Assembly: GCA_025738555.1 (NCBI GenBank)
Contig: JAOVFP010000018.1
Location: forward strand, 2,666,001-2,730,000
DNA: 64,000 nucleotides
From: Cyathus striatus
Taxonomy: Eukaryota > Basidiomycota > Agaricomycetes > Agaricales > Nidulariaceae
Direction of reading: 5' to 3'
In this document: positions 47,601-60,530 of the stretch, one piece after another
Position numbering within the stretch: position 1 is the stretch's first letter
Layout: each line of letters opens with the position of its first letter
Notes under the pieces: generated by a model
Told to the model about the DNA's origin: nothing
The model's input: the letters and a program-made list of their open reading frames with translations, nothing else
Databases searched by the model: none
Translations under genes and position numbers: made by a program

Positions 47601-50057
47601 ATATGATTGAATACATTTTGCTCATGTGTTAAAATAAAATCTCTTGATGTCAAATAGGTATAATTTCAGATATTGTATCTTGAACATGCCATAATTACTG
47701 CTCATATTGTCCTAATTCTACCATTTTTCACAGAGGACAAGTCCAAATTCAGAAGAATTTCACTGATTGTACCTATTATCCATGTGATGGGTAATTCATA
47801 CTAAATTCTCCCTAATTATACAGAATTCTCACATTGTGTTTTTCCTGATGCACTATGCCCTCAAAAGTGTATCAGAACACTGGAACCAAAAAGCAACAAT
47901 ACTATTGCCCCATTGCCACATGCACTCTTATGAAGGCTATGTTTTTTCTTTACAGTAGTTTATCCTTTCAATTTTACTTGACTCATACAGGTATTTTATG
48001 TATAAAAACCCTTCTGTACTTACAATTCTCTCCTCAGTTGAATACATCAGTTCACATCCATTCTACCCATCTCTCCACTGCTTGACAAGGGTTAAGTAGC
48101 CCAGGAAGAGCACCCTTGGGTTGACACTATTCACACCATCTCTCAAGTATTCACTCTTGTGCACTCATATCAAAACTCAAAGTCTGAACATTTCAGACTT
48201 AGCTCAAGCTTATCCTCAAGACTTAAATTCTCAATCTGAAGCCACCAGCAACTGACAGATGCAGTTGCACTTGCTGAAAATTTTGTTTCCCTTCAACAAC
48301 ACTTTACATCCCACAGCTCTGAAGTAAAGGGGTAAACTACATAATAAGAAAAGTGTGGCCTAAATGTAGTGTTACGATTTTCTTTACTTTCTTCTATTTA
48401 CATATGTTTTCTTTACATTTCGATGACTTGTTTGGTATCACCTTCGATACCAAACACATCATTTCTTTACCTACACGATTGTCACTTATTTTTGACTCAT
48501 CTCGAGTCATTTACTTTACTTAGTATACTTTTCCTTCTTCTCACTGTGCTGCAGTCGTGCGCAGTTGATATGCAGCATCTTGACTTATTTAGTTACATTT
48601 CTACTTATTATTAGTACAGACTTGTTTGTATTTAAACAATAGTAACTTGGGCTGTAGAGCTCAAGCTTCAGCTTAAATTGAACTAGCTTTACTTGATTCA
48701 TTCACCTTGCTCACACTTAAGTCTAAACAACTTAAGAGCTCGTGAATAGAGACTTGAACTCGATACTGATCTGCTTGTTCTTTGAACTTGTAAATCACAT
48801 GACTATCGGACTTGTACGATAAATGTCCCAACCAGAACTTTATCATAACATGTAGGCTCTGGTTAATGGAAACTTGAAAGCAGGAACACAAGTCTTGCAC
48901 AAGTCAGACCTGGAAGCATTTGCATATCCAACAGTATTGTGCTAGCCTACAAGCATACCTGGCTTATGCAGTACATTTCAGAGACACAGAGACCACTACT
49001 AACATACTTAGAAGTTAGGGTGTGTTGAAGTTAATGGACTAACTTGAACACAGCACAAGCCTCAAGGTGAACTTGTGTGAGACACATTTTATTGCATGTG
49101 AAGTTAGTAATGTCTGTAAGTGATGTCATTTCTCATGACCCAGGAGCAAGGTTCTGTCACATAACTGAGAATGCCGAGATGAAAAAGCCAGCCCCTCCCT
49201 CATGAGTTTGGCCTCTTAGATGTGAATGATGTTTGTCTGTGTTTGTAATCTTATTGCATGTAGGCCATTTGAGCAAGGCAAGGGGATGGTTTTAGGAGCC
49301 TGGTTGGGTTGTAAGTAGGGCTCAGGCTCATTTGAAATTCCTGATTGTTTGCTCCTGTTATTTTTTCAGCTTTCCAGCCATTTTCATTGTTCTTCATTTT
49401 TGGTTATAGTATGTGCTTCATTTATAATTTACCTTACTTATCATCTTTCCAATGTGTATGATAATTATACCAAGTTTTGTCCAAATACTACTGAAGTATA
49501 CTTGATATTCCTCTCAGGGTTCACATGCATAAACATTCTACTGAACTTACAACTTAAACTTAAGAATTTGACAAGTTACTATTAGTCCACATAGTACTTC
49601 ATTGCCTTTATTACCAGAAGGTCAGTTCTATAAGTTACTTCCATTATAAACATCTTTGTTAGCTATTACTTAGTATAAGTTAAACTATTCTCAAATTCTT
49701 TGCTTACTTGTGTGTACTATTAGTCCTTTGTTGCAGTTGTATTATAGTGTTTTTTCCTTTTATCCTTCACAGCTTAGTAGCTTAGCCTAGGTCCCTACCT
49801 ATGGATTTTGTAGACTCTTTGTTACCCACCTTGTGCATGTAAAATCTTCTCTCTGGTTATTCCACTCTGATTTGTGTCTTTTTACACCTTTTATTTTTAC
49901 TTCATTACTTATTGCTTGTACAATATTGTTTTCTTCAATTTTATCATAGTTAGTGGGCTTTGCCAGCAACAGCCAGCCTTATTTGTTATATAATTTGAGG
50001 AAAGTATGAGAGTGAATGGGGATGTAGATGAGTGGAGAATGCATATGGACACATCAA
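44641..50057. other. Long gene-free AT-rich block
   Basis: About 5.4 kb with no frame I can assign to a protein family. It contains GAGTCTCA-type repeats near 46700-46735 and an AAAGGGGTAAACTACAT purine-rich word near 48328 followed by TGTTACGA, which could be a degraded LTR start. It is presumably old transposon debris. Confidence 0.45.
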
Positions 50058-50415
50058 TAGGGGAACTCAAAGTTGGCATAACACAATACAATACAGTGAT
50101 TTCTGTATCATTACTAAGGAGAACAATTGGTGATCAGTTCAGAGTTTATAACATTGAGATAGTGCTGACAGGGACCACATCCTTTCACCTTACAAAAATA
50201 TACATTTTACTAGATATATTGTCTAAACATAATAATATCTATACAACCTCTAAATTTTTAATGAGATATAGAGGCAGGAAAGAATAAAACATAGTGAATG
50301 TGTATAGTGAAATTCTCTGTTTGAATTTCCGATCACGGTTTTCGGCAAGACTGTAGCGATTTGTCCATAGTGACCGGCTGCAACAGGACAAAACAGCCAA
50401 CTCTGAATTCCCCTA
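50058..50415. mobile_element. 358 bp TA-flanked MITE
   Basis: The ends are TAGGGGAACTCAAAGTTGGC and the inverse of TAGGGGAATTCAGAGTTGGC (20 bp, two mismatches). If TA is the duplicated dinucleotide this is a Tc1/mariner-type MITE. The same family recurs at 59957-60187 (partial) and from 60188. Confidence 0.7.
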
Positions 50416-50752
50416 ATGTAGCGTGATGTGTGATTACGTAATCCGATTTGGAACGTCTTGGTATGTCGAATGATTCGAGAATCGCAGCGCAGGCAGTTTG
50501 CCTGCTCTACACCGTATCGAGAGTCATTGCCATGACAACGTACAATTTATTGGAAGCGGGTGATCGTAAGAGGATGACTAACGAAAGTGCTGTATCCGAC
50601 TAATTGTATTCTTTCAGACAGACATTAACATCAATGATCTAGTAGCTGTCAAACCAATGTCAAACATAATCTCAGCAACCTATTATCAATCCAATCAGCC
50701 ACCTAGATGTATTTTATCGTACTAAAATTTATGTCAACTCCATCTCCCGTAT
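50416..50752. other. Intergenic
   Basis: Between the MITE and the end of the minus-strand gene; nothing recognised. Confidence 0.4.
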
Positions 50753-51494
50753 TCAAATCTCCGGTTCGCAGGGCTCGGAGCACGAGCCAGTGCAAATCTT
50801 GGTGTGTTTAAGAGTCTCACCATTCGCATCATCATTTTCGCAAACGCATATAATCCGAACCTGACCATCGATAAGTTCATCACCTACGAGCCAACACGTC
50901 ACGAACGCCTCAGGATCGCCCACGTTATCATCACTTTGGGAAGTCAGAGTTGTATAACTTTCCCTCCCAACTGTTCTCTCCAGCAATACATAACCAGGTT
51001 TAGGAACTTCAGGAAGATAACTAATCCCAAGGATATCAATTCCTGAATATTGTGGAAGGTTGGAGATGCTGCCCTTCAAGGCATTCAGCAAGTCGGGTGG
51101 AGGACCTTGAACTACAGCGTCAAACAAGTATCCATAGGGCTCTCCCGTTGAAAGCCAGGAAGTGACACCGATATTTAAACCACCTAAGTCTTCTATCTGA
51201 AATAATATTGTCAGCATGTATATCTAAATAATAAGAAATAACTACTTTTTCTGGTTTGGTGACGTTTCCTCTGGTTACCATTATTTCGCCTGGCTCAAGA
51301 GTAGTATGCCTGTGTATGAGCGATACGGCGTATTTAGGATGCTCATGAAAGATGTCTTCACGATGAAGATCGAGAAGAACGTCCTTTTTGAAATCCTTAA
51401 ATAAGGCATTCGCGTCCCCCAAGGACGGAAGCTTATTGAACACATTGTGCGGGGCACGTGGGTCTTCATTATCATATAACGACAGGTTTGACAT
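50753..51494 (-). CDS. Uncharacterised 230-aa protein, two exons
   Basis: Exon 1 is 51494-51246 and exon 2 is 51196-50753, with a 49 nt GT-AG intron in phase 0 (KPEK joined to IEDLGGLN). There is no signal peptide or membrane span. It is acidic overall, with PHNVFNKLPSLGDANALFKD and a final Cys cluster (IICVCENDD, TKICTGSCSEPCEPEI). I do not recognise the family. The intact frame across the splice and the codon usage argue for a real gene. The start is the first ATG of the open frame. Confidence 0.65.
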
Positions 51495-51770
51495 CGAGAG
51501 AGAAGTGGCAATGAATAGAACAAAGGAAGAAGAATTTAAACTGCGTGTTATCCAGAAAGAAAGATATGTAAGTACTTATATATACGTAGAGCGAGTCACC
51601 TTAATTATATCGATGGGCAGTTTCTCCGAGTACATTTCACAAAAACTTCCGACCTCCTTGCTATCTTGAATATATTTACATGGTATTACCTGGCACTTGC
51701 CCTCAATTGGACTTCATCAGGCATAAGCGCTCGACATAAATATGTCGACAGAGCACGATCACATTCAATC

Positions 51771-51980
51771 ATAACTTTTTATGCACGTTGCCACTGTATC
51801 GCCGACGTACATATATCAAATACACATATTTGAACTTTGCTCCCCCAGAAAATTTCACTTTATATCTTATCACCTCAAATCACCACTTTATTCCCCAAAA
51901 TCACAATTGTCGACACCAATTATAGTACCTAATTTGGTGAGATAGAAGCTAATTGAACTGTCGTAGTCACTATCAAGAAA
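51771..51980 (+). repeat. Diverged direct repeat, left copy
   Basis: Similar in order to 53503-53720: TTTTTATGC, GTTGCCACT, CAGAAAATTTCA, CTCACC-like and CTATCAAG words occur at matching spacing. The two copies bracket the inverted-repeat element at 52093-53457. Confidence 0.55.
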
Positions 51981-52092
51981 CATATTATCGATGCCGAGGA
52001 TCTATCTGGTACACAGTGCTGCTGCAGTGCGAAGAAAAGTCGCTGCGAAATGAAATTTCATGACACTGTGACATGCTATGAGGCAGTGTGAA

Positions 52093-53457
52093 CCAAGGGG
52101 CTGTCTTCCGAGCAATTCGCGAAAGTCACCGGGGAGGCGTTACGCACTGTCACACCTCCCAGATATGTCACATGCTAAGCCGAGCTTAGCGCGGCGATGC
52201 CACAAGCCAATCTGAACGCATTGCAATAATGCTTGAGTCGCCGAAGTATTAGTAGTACTTAACTCACAGTAATTGCATTAATAGATAGTCAATAGATTGT
52301 GGAACAATTATTATCTAAGATATACGTGCATTAGATTGATGCAGAGGTATGTGGATTTTTTATAAACTTGGAAGGAGGATTGCAATGTCTAACATAATAC
52401 AAGTCTTCACAAGAAAAAGAAAGGAGAATAATATAATATTCAATCCACTAGCAAAGGCTGTTGATGGATACAGGTGGATACATTTATCGCATTCTATCGT
52501 ATTCTCGCACTGCAGTACTTTTAAACCTGCTCCCTCCATCTTTTTTTTTTTTTGGTTATTTTCTAGTTTAGTTACCACTTTCGCAACGCAGTCCCTTGTA
52601 GCTGGTTGAGCCTTATCCCTTCAATCAGATCTCCCGAAGAGTTCTTAGGCTCGAGAACATTTGGACCTCAATATTCATTTGATTCACAAAACCACTAGGA
52701 CTCGTATCAACCTTAGTATCTCACCAAGTTTTCAAAGCTCAATTTATTCATAACTCCAATCAAGTCTTTTCAAATAATCCAAGTGTTAATAAGTGTACTA
52801 CGTTCATTTTACATTTCAGCATTGTATTTGTTTCGTTACATATCCCTTATGAAAAAGAACATATACATAATGAATATGCATTCAAATACTCTTTTCATAC
52901 TTGACTTCTCAACTTCAACTGTCCAAGAACTATGAGCACTATCACCCCTCAGAGGACAAGAATGAGGTGAGCATAGCACCTTGCTGATTGTGCCTATGTC
53001 CAAAATGGTTATGGTTCTAATGTGCAGAATTCCCTGGGGACATGTTCTTATACTTATTTAAAAAGTAGTCAAAGGTCAATGCTGACAGTAATATATGGAT
53101 ACAATGGTTATTTTCCTTTCTTTTTCTTGTGAAGACTTGTATTATGTTAGACATTGCAATCCTCCTTCCAAGTTTATAAAAAATCCACATACCTCTGCAT
53201 CAATCTAATGCATGTATATCTTCGATATCAATTATTCCACAATCTATTGACTATCTATTAATGCAATTACTGTGAGTTAAGTGCTACTAATACTTCGGCG
53301 ACTCGAGCATTATTGCAATGCATTCAGATTGACTTGTGGCATCGCCGCGCTAAGCTCGTTGACAAATCGGCTTAGCATGTGACATATTCGGGAGGTGTGA
53401 CAGTGCGTAACGCCTCCCCGGTGACTTTCGCGAATTGCTCGGAAGACAGCCCCTTGG
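52093..53457. mobile_element. 1.4 kb element with ~340 bp terminal inverted repeats
   Basis: The left end CCAAGGGGCTGTCTTCCGAG is inverted exactly at the right. Similarity continues for ~335-345 bp (52093 to ~52428 against ~53113 to 53457), with a 9 bp indel and scattered changes. TGTGAA flanks both sides (52087-52092 and 53458-53463), a possible 6 bp target duplication. The ~680 bp middle has no coding capacity and a long poly-T run near 52543. It could be a fold-back or Mutator-like non-autonomous element. Confidence 0.75.
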
Positions 53458-53502
53458 TGTGAACTCTGGAGTGCTTCATGCCATTCCTTAATAAACATGC
53501 AA

Positions 53503-53720
53503 CATAAATTTTTATGCGTGTTGCCACTTTATCATCGACTTGCATGGATCAAGGATACATCTTAAACATCAGGCAATTTCATGTGCCTCCAGAAAATTTC
53601 ATATTATATATGCTCACCCCAAAGCTCCACCCTCCGACAAAATTGAAATTGGCCATACTTAATCTGGCGGGAGAAAGCTTACTGAATCTTGGCATTCGCT
53701 ATCAAGTTGAAGCATTTCAT
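53503..53720 (+). repeat. Diverged direct repeat, right copy
   Basis: Partner of 51771-51980. An open frame here has no recognisable domain. Confidence 0.55.
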
Positions 53721-53830
53721 CGATTCACTGTAAGTTCTATTTATAACTAGGTTTACATTCGAACAATCTTTACTACAGATCCGAAACTGTCGGGAAAGGA
53801 TGTTTAGTATTCGACTCACGTCTACAGTCA

Positions 53831-54992
53831 TTAAGCAAAAGCAAAAGGCCAGATTATTGACAGAAGCAAAGGAGTAAAGAGATAAACATTCCAATCAGCT
53901 CTAAGAGCACGGCTCATTGCGGAAAATTGAGGAACAGCGAAAGACTCAAATTGCACTACGCTTGATAAAGTTCCATTCGGTGCGGGCTTGGAAGGGCCCA
54001 GATAAACCAAAACAATGGAGTGATCCATTGTCAACGCCAAATTGGAAGGGGTGTCGCTGAACGGCGGATATTGTCGAACGAAACAACGCTCTCCTTCAGC
54101 GTTAAACGTATCAACGGTATCACTTAGAAGGACACCATCGAAGATCACAGAAAACACTCCACCACGAGGAGAACTAATAGCGTGTATGAGGATTCCTCGA
54201 CCTAAATATAAAACATGAATATAGTCTTATGGAGATGACCTCTCTCACCTGTAAAGTTCAGGGATACGCTGGCATTGATGATGTCTGTGGTATGTAGCAT
54301 AGTTCCAGAAGTACAATTGAGATTAGTATCTGTGGAATTCCATTCTCCTTTTAGTATGGTGTCACCATCCGGAACTGCACTAATAGAGGGACTAAAGTTA
54401 TAGCTTGTTGAAGATGGGAGGGCAGTGGAAGTAGTTCCGACTGCGTCTATACACTGTACGATGCTATCAGTGCTATATTTGAGGCATATAGTACCGATAG
54501 CTATCTCATTTGCTCAATTACAAACCAACGAAAAGAGGTGATGTACACTTCACTCACGACAACAATATCCCTTAATGCCAGTAGTGGATACGCAGTCGAC
54601 TAGTTATGTTCTGTAAGTGCTCCACAGTGAACGATAGATATAACTTCCGAGAAAACTAACAGAGATACGGGTCATTGCCACATGGTAAATCATCATCAAA
54701 TCCGCTGATTACAGGAAGCTGAGTGTCTTCGCACACTGGTATGCCTAGGTTGAAATTGCAGAAGGTCCTAAGTTTGTGAAGTTGTCCAGGTATGTATATA
54801 TAAGTATTACATTATTCTTACTCACCCCGAAGGGCAGCACGATGACCGAGGACTGCAGGGTACGTAGCCCGAGCTACAATTCATCTGTGGGAGAAAATAT
54901 AAGAATTGAAATCTGAAATGCCAAAGTGACTTTGGACACACCTGAGATATAGCTGCAGGAAGACCGGAGGCTAAAAGAAGTAACGTGATCAT
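53831..54992 (-). CDS. Secreted Cys-rich glycoprotein, probable GPI-anchored, 293 aa
   Basis: Six exons on the minus strand: 54992-54942, 54884-54826, 54767-54661, 54599-54558, 54500-54249 and 54201-53831. All phases agree and give 294 codons. The N-terminus MITLLLLASGLPAAIS is a signal peptide. It is followed by a Cys-rich, hevein-like spacing (CSSGYVPCSPRSSCCPSGTF, then CNFNLGIPVCEDT, VDC, YCC) that suggests a small disulfide-bonded domain. A Ser/Thr linker and several N-glycosylation sites (NST, NCT, NAS, NFT) lead to a beta-rich segment (ASVSLNFTGRGILIHAI, GVFSVIFDGVLLSD). The C-terminus YLFTPLLLSIIWPFAFA is hydrophobic and terminal, as in GPI-anchored proteins. Carbohydrate binding at the cell surface is plausible but inferred. 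Confidence 0.8.
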
Positions 54993-56471
54993 TGAAAGGA
55001 ATTGTAGGGAATCTTGTCTGTGTTTCTGAATCTACTATGAACGACATATATACTGGGCAGTTCTTTAAGTTCCTTCATTGATGCCTTAAGTTCATTGTAA
55101 TTCAGTTGGCATATACCATTTTCCCTGTCAATTTACACCAATCACCGGCCCGTGCAGCCAAGGAGAGATGTGACTGTAGTGTGACTGAGTTTGAAATCTT
55201 GCAGTGCAGTCACAGTCACTACACAGTCACTGCAATGTGCCAGCAGCACTAACCGATGGCACCCTATTTTTACCCTCCTGTAATCGCTCTGCCTTAGCAT
55301 CCCCTTCCTCTCGTTAACACGGCTTCTGAAATTTCTCAGCCACTTCAGTCTCTTGAAGACCAACTCTCGTCTCTCAGGGTCACTGTGGATGCCAGGAAAC
55401 TGATCATTGAGCATACCGCTTCAGTGTAGGCTCATGACGCGCGTTAACACAATTCATTCCCAGAATGAACTCAGCTTTGGCTACTTAGCGTCAGCTGCCC
55501 TCATTTGTATCGGGGGTGTCAAACCTAGGACGATACGAAATGAAGTTCACACGCTACAATCATTTTCCTTGGCGCCACGAAACACTCAGGTTTGAACTCC
55601 CCTATTCTGCCTGCACCGCAAAATGCGGTTTTCATTCCTTTTCATCTCCGTACCTCACTACTTACACGCTGTCGCTCACATGACCACACATTTGAGAATA
55701 CAGCTTCGCATTCCCTCCCACTTCACCTCAAATACGGACTCACTAGGATCTGGAGGTCGGACGGACGCGCCAACCACTCGCAACTATTCTTTGTCGAGAA
55801 GATACTGCCAACCGGTATTCCTCAGTATAAGAGATGATAATGTTATCCATTACGTCACACTCGATTTATTATTTATCGTGCGCTGAATGGCTCCTGCTTG
55901 CATCACTGAGCTATGATGGCACAGCATATTTACATTTATGAAAACTTCTGATTCGTAGTTCCTTCTTTGTCGGAAACATGACCTTGTACCTGCATAATCA
56001 AAGAAATTAAATCTAGTAGATATTGTTATGGTATATCTTAAAAATACAGTAAAGTACTACTATGGGGATGGGCGGGGTATGGACTGGGCAACTCAGAATG
56101 CAAACTGATCTGTCTTCATCTGACGTATGTCTCTGACCCGACATGCTTGACAGATGGCCTACAGACCCTGTGCATTCCAACTATTATAACGATTAATGGC
56201 AAGCCAAGTTCATTTGAGGTTTGTAAATAGGAAGTAATCCTGAGTCTTTATCATTGCAGCACACTGAGGATTCAGAGTGTTACAAATTTGAACGCCTGCT
56301 ATGTCAGCTTGGCCCTGCAGACTAGCGATTGAAAATGCGGCTTTAATTTGCTGTTTCATTCATTCCTTTAACATCGGAAGGGCTGAGGAATGAAGTGACA
56401 CACGTGCTGTAAACAATAGTATGTCAAGGGACTAAGTACCACAAATTTTCCAATATAAACTTCAATTGATT
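54993..56471. other. Divergent intergenic region
   Basis: About 1.5 kb between divergently transcribed genes, presumably holding both promoters. Open frames near 55142-55886 lack domains and splice support. Confidence 0.45.
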
Positions 56472-58095
56472 ATGAGCTCCTGCAAGATAAATCCCCTCAT
56501 GCGTGTTCTATTTCTTCTCTGTTCACTTGTTATGATTTGTATCTGCATAAGCTTGTTCATGGCTACTGCTTCTCGTCTGGTCGTACGTCCAGTTAATTTC
56601 AAAGTACCACCAGATTACGAATACCCCGCAGAGGTCATTATCATTTCATAACATCATATGCACGGGAAACCAACTATACTAACAGATTTCATTTGGAGTG
56701 GAAGTTATCTCCGTAGATCCAATAGCTCGGACTTTCATAATGGATTGGTATCCACAGACCAACACGATATGTGCAAGCCACTGGAAAAACAATGCAGACA
56801 GGGTCATAGATATATTTCTTGATCAGTGAGTAAGTATTATATTGTCTGCGTTTGGATCTAATAATATAATTTCAAGAGGTGTTTTAGATTCACTCGACCC
56901 AGCATTTAGTATTCTCCCACCTTACTCGCCCATCTACCAGTTTAATATTACAGCGTATTGCATGGGTCAGAAAAGCATATTCATCTCATTTCGAACCATA
57001 TCGAAGCTCTTAAATTCTCGTATGATTCTCGGCTTTCAGGGGCCTTTGCACTCAACTATCCAGAATTACCCATTTGATGAGTAAGTCATATTGGTATAGC
57101 TAACCGCCGAGTTGATGCATATTTTGCCAGATATTATGCAACGTTTAATGTTTACGGTTTAGATATTTTTACTATGGAATACGTAAAAATGAATATTACG
57201 CAATCGTTCGGGGAAGTTGTGTAAGTATAATTTTTTGCATATTAATGTGATCTCTGAAGATAATTCTGAAATTTTCAGATCAGCCTATCTAATAACGCAG
57301 AAATACCATCGTGGCTTCAATACACTCTTAAAGTAGAGAGATCAAGAGCGACTAAGATATTCGTCATCATCGTAGGGATTACTAACTGTTTGTAATAACC
57401 AACCCTACACCAATTCAGATACTGATGCAAATGTTGTATCATCGCTTATTACCAGGGCTTACGGCAGTGGCTTTTATGTTAATAAGTCTTTCTACTCTTA
57501 TCTACCGCTCACACAAAATCTATTCGGAAATGTTTGTCGTCCCAGTTGGTGCTGTTTTCGCATTCTCGACAATCAGAGCAGGGTTTCCTGGAGCGCCAAG
57601 TGGGTTTGGTAAGTGAAGTTTTTCGATGCAGGTATTGCTTGCTTATGAGGTGCAGGTGCAACTATTGGTATATCTTATTATAATCGCGTCACCACTGAGA
57701 GTGTTCACATTGTGCACCATAGATCTGTTTACAATACTCCCCGTTCTTGTTATAATGTCGCTTTGCGTACGTCTTTTCAGTGCAAGAAAGGGTTAGCCTA
57801 AACTACCTCTACAGAGCTTCTTCCTTCTACTCATAATCTTATATCGCCGTATTGAGGCTTATGGATCAGGTACATTCGATGAACTTCATCATATGATACA
57901 TTGATACTGATAAATGAATTAAAAACAGAGGCTGCAGATGAAGCAGGCATATCCATTTCCCATAATGGAAATTGTACAAATTCCGAGTCTTCTTCGACTA
58001 CTAATCATTCCAGACCAAGAGTGAACAGTGGTTCATATAGAAAATTTAAATTGACATCTATAGTCTATGTATGGATATTTAGCTGGATTTTCTAA
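56472..58095 (+). CDS. DUF4436 family membrane protein, ten exons
   Basis: Exons: 56472-56633, 56686-56825, 56877-57080, 57131-57220, 57284-57371, 57419-57608, 57656-57667, 57723-57766, 57815-57869 and 57929-58095, total 384 codons. An N-terminal membrane span (VLFLLCSLVMICICISLFMA) precedes an extracytosolic region with DPIARTFIMDWYPQ, ITAYCMGQ and SRMILGF..LHSTIQNYPFD, all typical of DUF4436. C-terminal spans (LLPGLTAVAFMLISLSTLIY, FVVPVGAVFAFSTIRAGFPG, LPVLVIMSLC, FFLLLIILYRR) follow. The function of the family is unknown. Two choices were driven by frame: the acceptor at 57283 rather than 57278, and a 12 nt exon restoring GFGATIDLF. The listed ATG is downstream of an in-frame TTG and is the first real ATG. 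Confidence 0.85.
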
Positions 58096-59956
58096 ATGTT
58101 ATGCTGCATATTTCTGAAGTGCTGAGGAGAATAAATATGAAAACATCTGTCATCCCAGTATGACGGTCAAAGTGCCGTGCAACTTTTTACACAAGGCCTT
58201 CTTTTTCAGCACAACTTTTACATTGCCCCGATAGAAGTTGTACTTTGTTACAAGATCTTCCACACATGGAAATTTGGTACGAGACCACTACAATCTGTAC
58301 TGTCGGAAAAATCGAGATCGCTATATTTGTCCAGACATGGCCATATCAGGCTAGATAAGGCCATCAGCCGTTTGGGGGGTCTACATGGCTCAAGAATCAA
58401 CTAATAGTAGATTATCGCGCTGATTGCTACTGATATGCATTATATTTATTGATACAGCCAATCACCATTGATAGTTGACATCAGTAGGATCGAATTTATC
58501 ACACCTGACAACTCTGACGAGTGCTGATATGGGCCTGCAAACTAATAAACATTGTTACCATTTTTACTAAATATGTTTTTGAGTTTGGAAAGGCATAAAG
58601 GATTAAGTTTAAACCATATATTTAATTTGAATGTCCTATTGATGCCATAATTTACCATACATCTAGCAGTACAAATTACTAATAAATACTACTCCCACAG
58701 GCTATTCTACATTGTGTGCACTAAATAGCTAATCTACACTATTTTCACCTACCATGGACTCTGCTAACTATTTCATTTGTATATAGAAATTTGTACGCAC
58801 CAGCTCACAATCATGAATACTACATAAGTACCTACCTTTTCATAGCTGGGTGGGAGAAGTTGAAATATGGGGGATGGAAAGGGAATATAATGTGGAAGAT
58901 ATTGTGAGTGAATGGGCAAGAGCTATGGACAGCTCCCAGTATGGCCTTGAGGTATGATATGAATCGAAAGTGGGGATATACAAAGCAGAATCGAATGTGT
59001 GTTCACAGAGCATACAAGTGACAGTTTAAATAGATTTGGTAACAAATGGCCTGTATGTATGGATATTACTGTAAGTAGGTGACAGTAAGAATGTAGCGTG
59101 TAATGGTAATGAAAAACACATGTTTTGAAAACACAGGCCCTACAATATGGCTCCATGTTCTTATTGTTTGCCTTCCCATTCAGTTAAGAGTGGGGTGCCT
59201 ACCGTCAATGTCAGGAATTGAAATTCTGTAACTCCATCTCGCAACCAGACTCCAGACTCCAATGAGTCGCTTTCGCGCACTCAAGTTTGGAGTCAATCAG
59301 GAGTGGAATCTGTTGTGAGAGTGGAAAAGTGCTTCTGCCCAGTACTGTAGCTATGATTGAGTACAGAAAGTATCATAAAAATTTACTACTACCATAGCTT
59401 TAGTTATACTAATTGACCATATTATTATGACTTATGCAAACTTAACTTAAATCTACATGACTTGATACCACACTGACATGACAACAGGCAAATTTAACGA
59501 GAACATATTATGAGGGGCTTAGTACAATCAGCAGTTTATGTGCTAAGTCGGTGCAGCTGACATATACATATCAGGTTAATATCAGGAGTTGATAGCATGT
59601 GGTATGTGTTTACAACGCTTGATAAAAGCCAAATAAAAGCTTGATAACTCATCTGATATGACCACTAGAGAAACCTGACCAATACCAATTTGTTCCCATA
59701 TGGCCATCAGCAATGTCAGCACCTTATATGCTAATTTCGATTTTTCCAACAACCATATGATGGAAATGTAATTCGATTCAGTCCTGTCATTTCTTCCCCA
59801 ACCCTAGCTGAGGCATAATATTCCTAAAAAAAATAGGACCAGCAAGTGGCACAGCTCACTACCAACATACATTACTAATTACTAAGGGCCAAAGATGATG
59901 AAGAGACATGCAGGAACAGTACATAAGATAGTAAGGTTGATGTAGAACATGAGAGG
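58096..59956. other. Gene-free region after DUF4436
   Basis: AT-rich, no supported gene. Confidence 0.45.
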
Positions 59957-60187
59957 ACAATAGCAGAATTCAAATATGGCAATACATGATATGCTTGGAT
60001 CATACTTGCAAGAATAGCTTCCTTTCACCTTATGAAAATATATAAGTTATTAGATAGAATGTTTGAATATATTAATATCTACCTAACCTCCAAATTTTTA
60101 ATGCATTTTCAAAGTGGAAAAGAGCAAAAGATAGAGTGTTTATGTTAGAACTCTCCATTTGAATTTCTGATCACATTTTGGCAAGAT
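59957..60187. repeat. Truncated MITE copy
   Basis: It matches the MITE at 50058-50415 and the next copy from 60188 (shared CCTTTCACCTTATGAAAATA and CCTCCAAATTTTTAAT), with a deletion near its start and no right terminus. Confidence 0.65.
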
Positions 60188-60530
60188 TAGGGGAATTCAA
60201 AATTGAAGTTATGCAATATGCTACAGTGATTTCTGTATTGTTACCAAGAATGAGCAGCAATCAGTTTGGAGTTCATAATATTTGGATCATACTTACAAGA
60301 ACCACTTCCTTTCACCTTATGAAAATATATAATTTATTAGATAGAATGTTTGAATATATTAATATCTAGCCAACCTCCAAATTTTTAATAAGATTTCAAA
60401 GCAGAAAGGAGTAAAACATAGGGAATGTTTATGTTGGAACTCTCCATTTGAATTTCTTATCATGTTTTTCAGCAAGGTTGTAGCAACTGTTCTGTAGCAA
60501 CATGTAGTAATGCTACAAAATAGCTGTATG

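Noticed and set aside
50006..50287. 93-residue plus-strand frame recurring near 60.2 kb
   Set aside because: It lies within a MITE family; the similarity is of DNA repeats and the frames differ in length and start.
55142..55886. Open frames between the two divergent genes
   Set aside because: Short, without domains, and overlapping on both strands in what should be promoter sequence.
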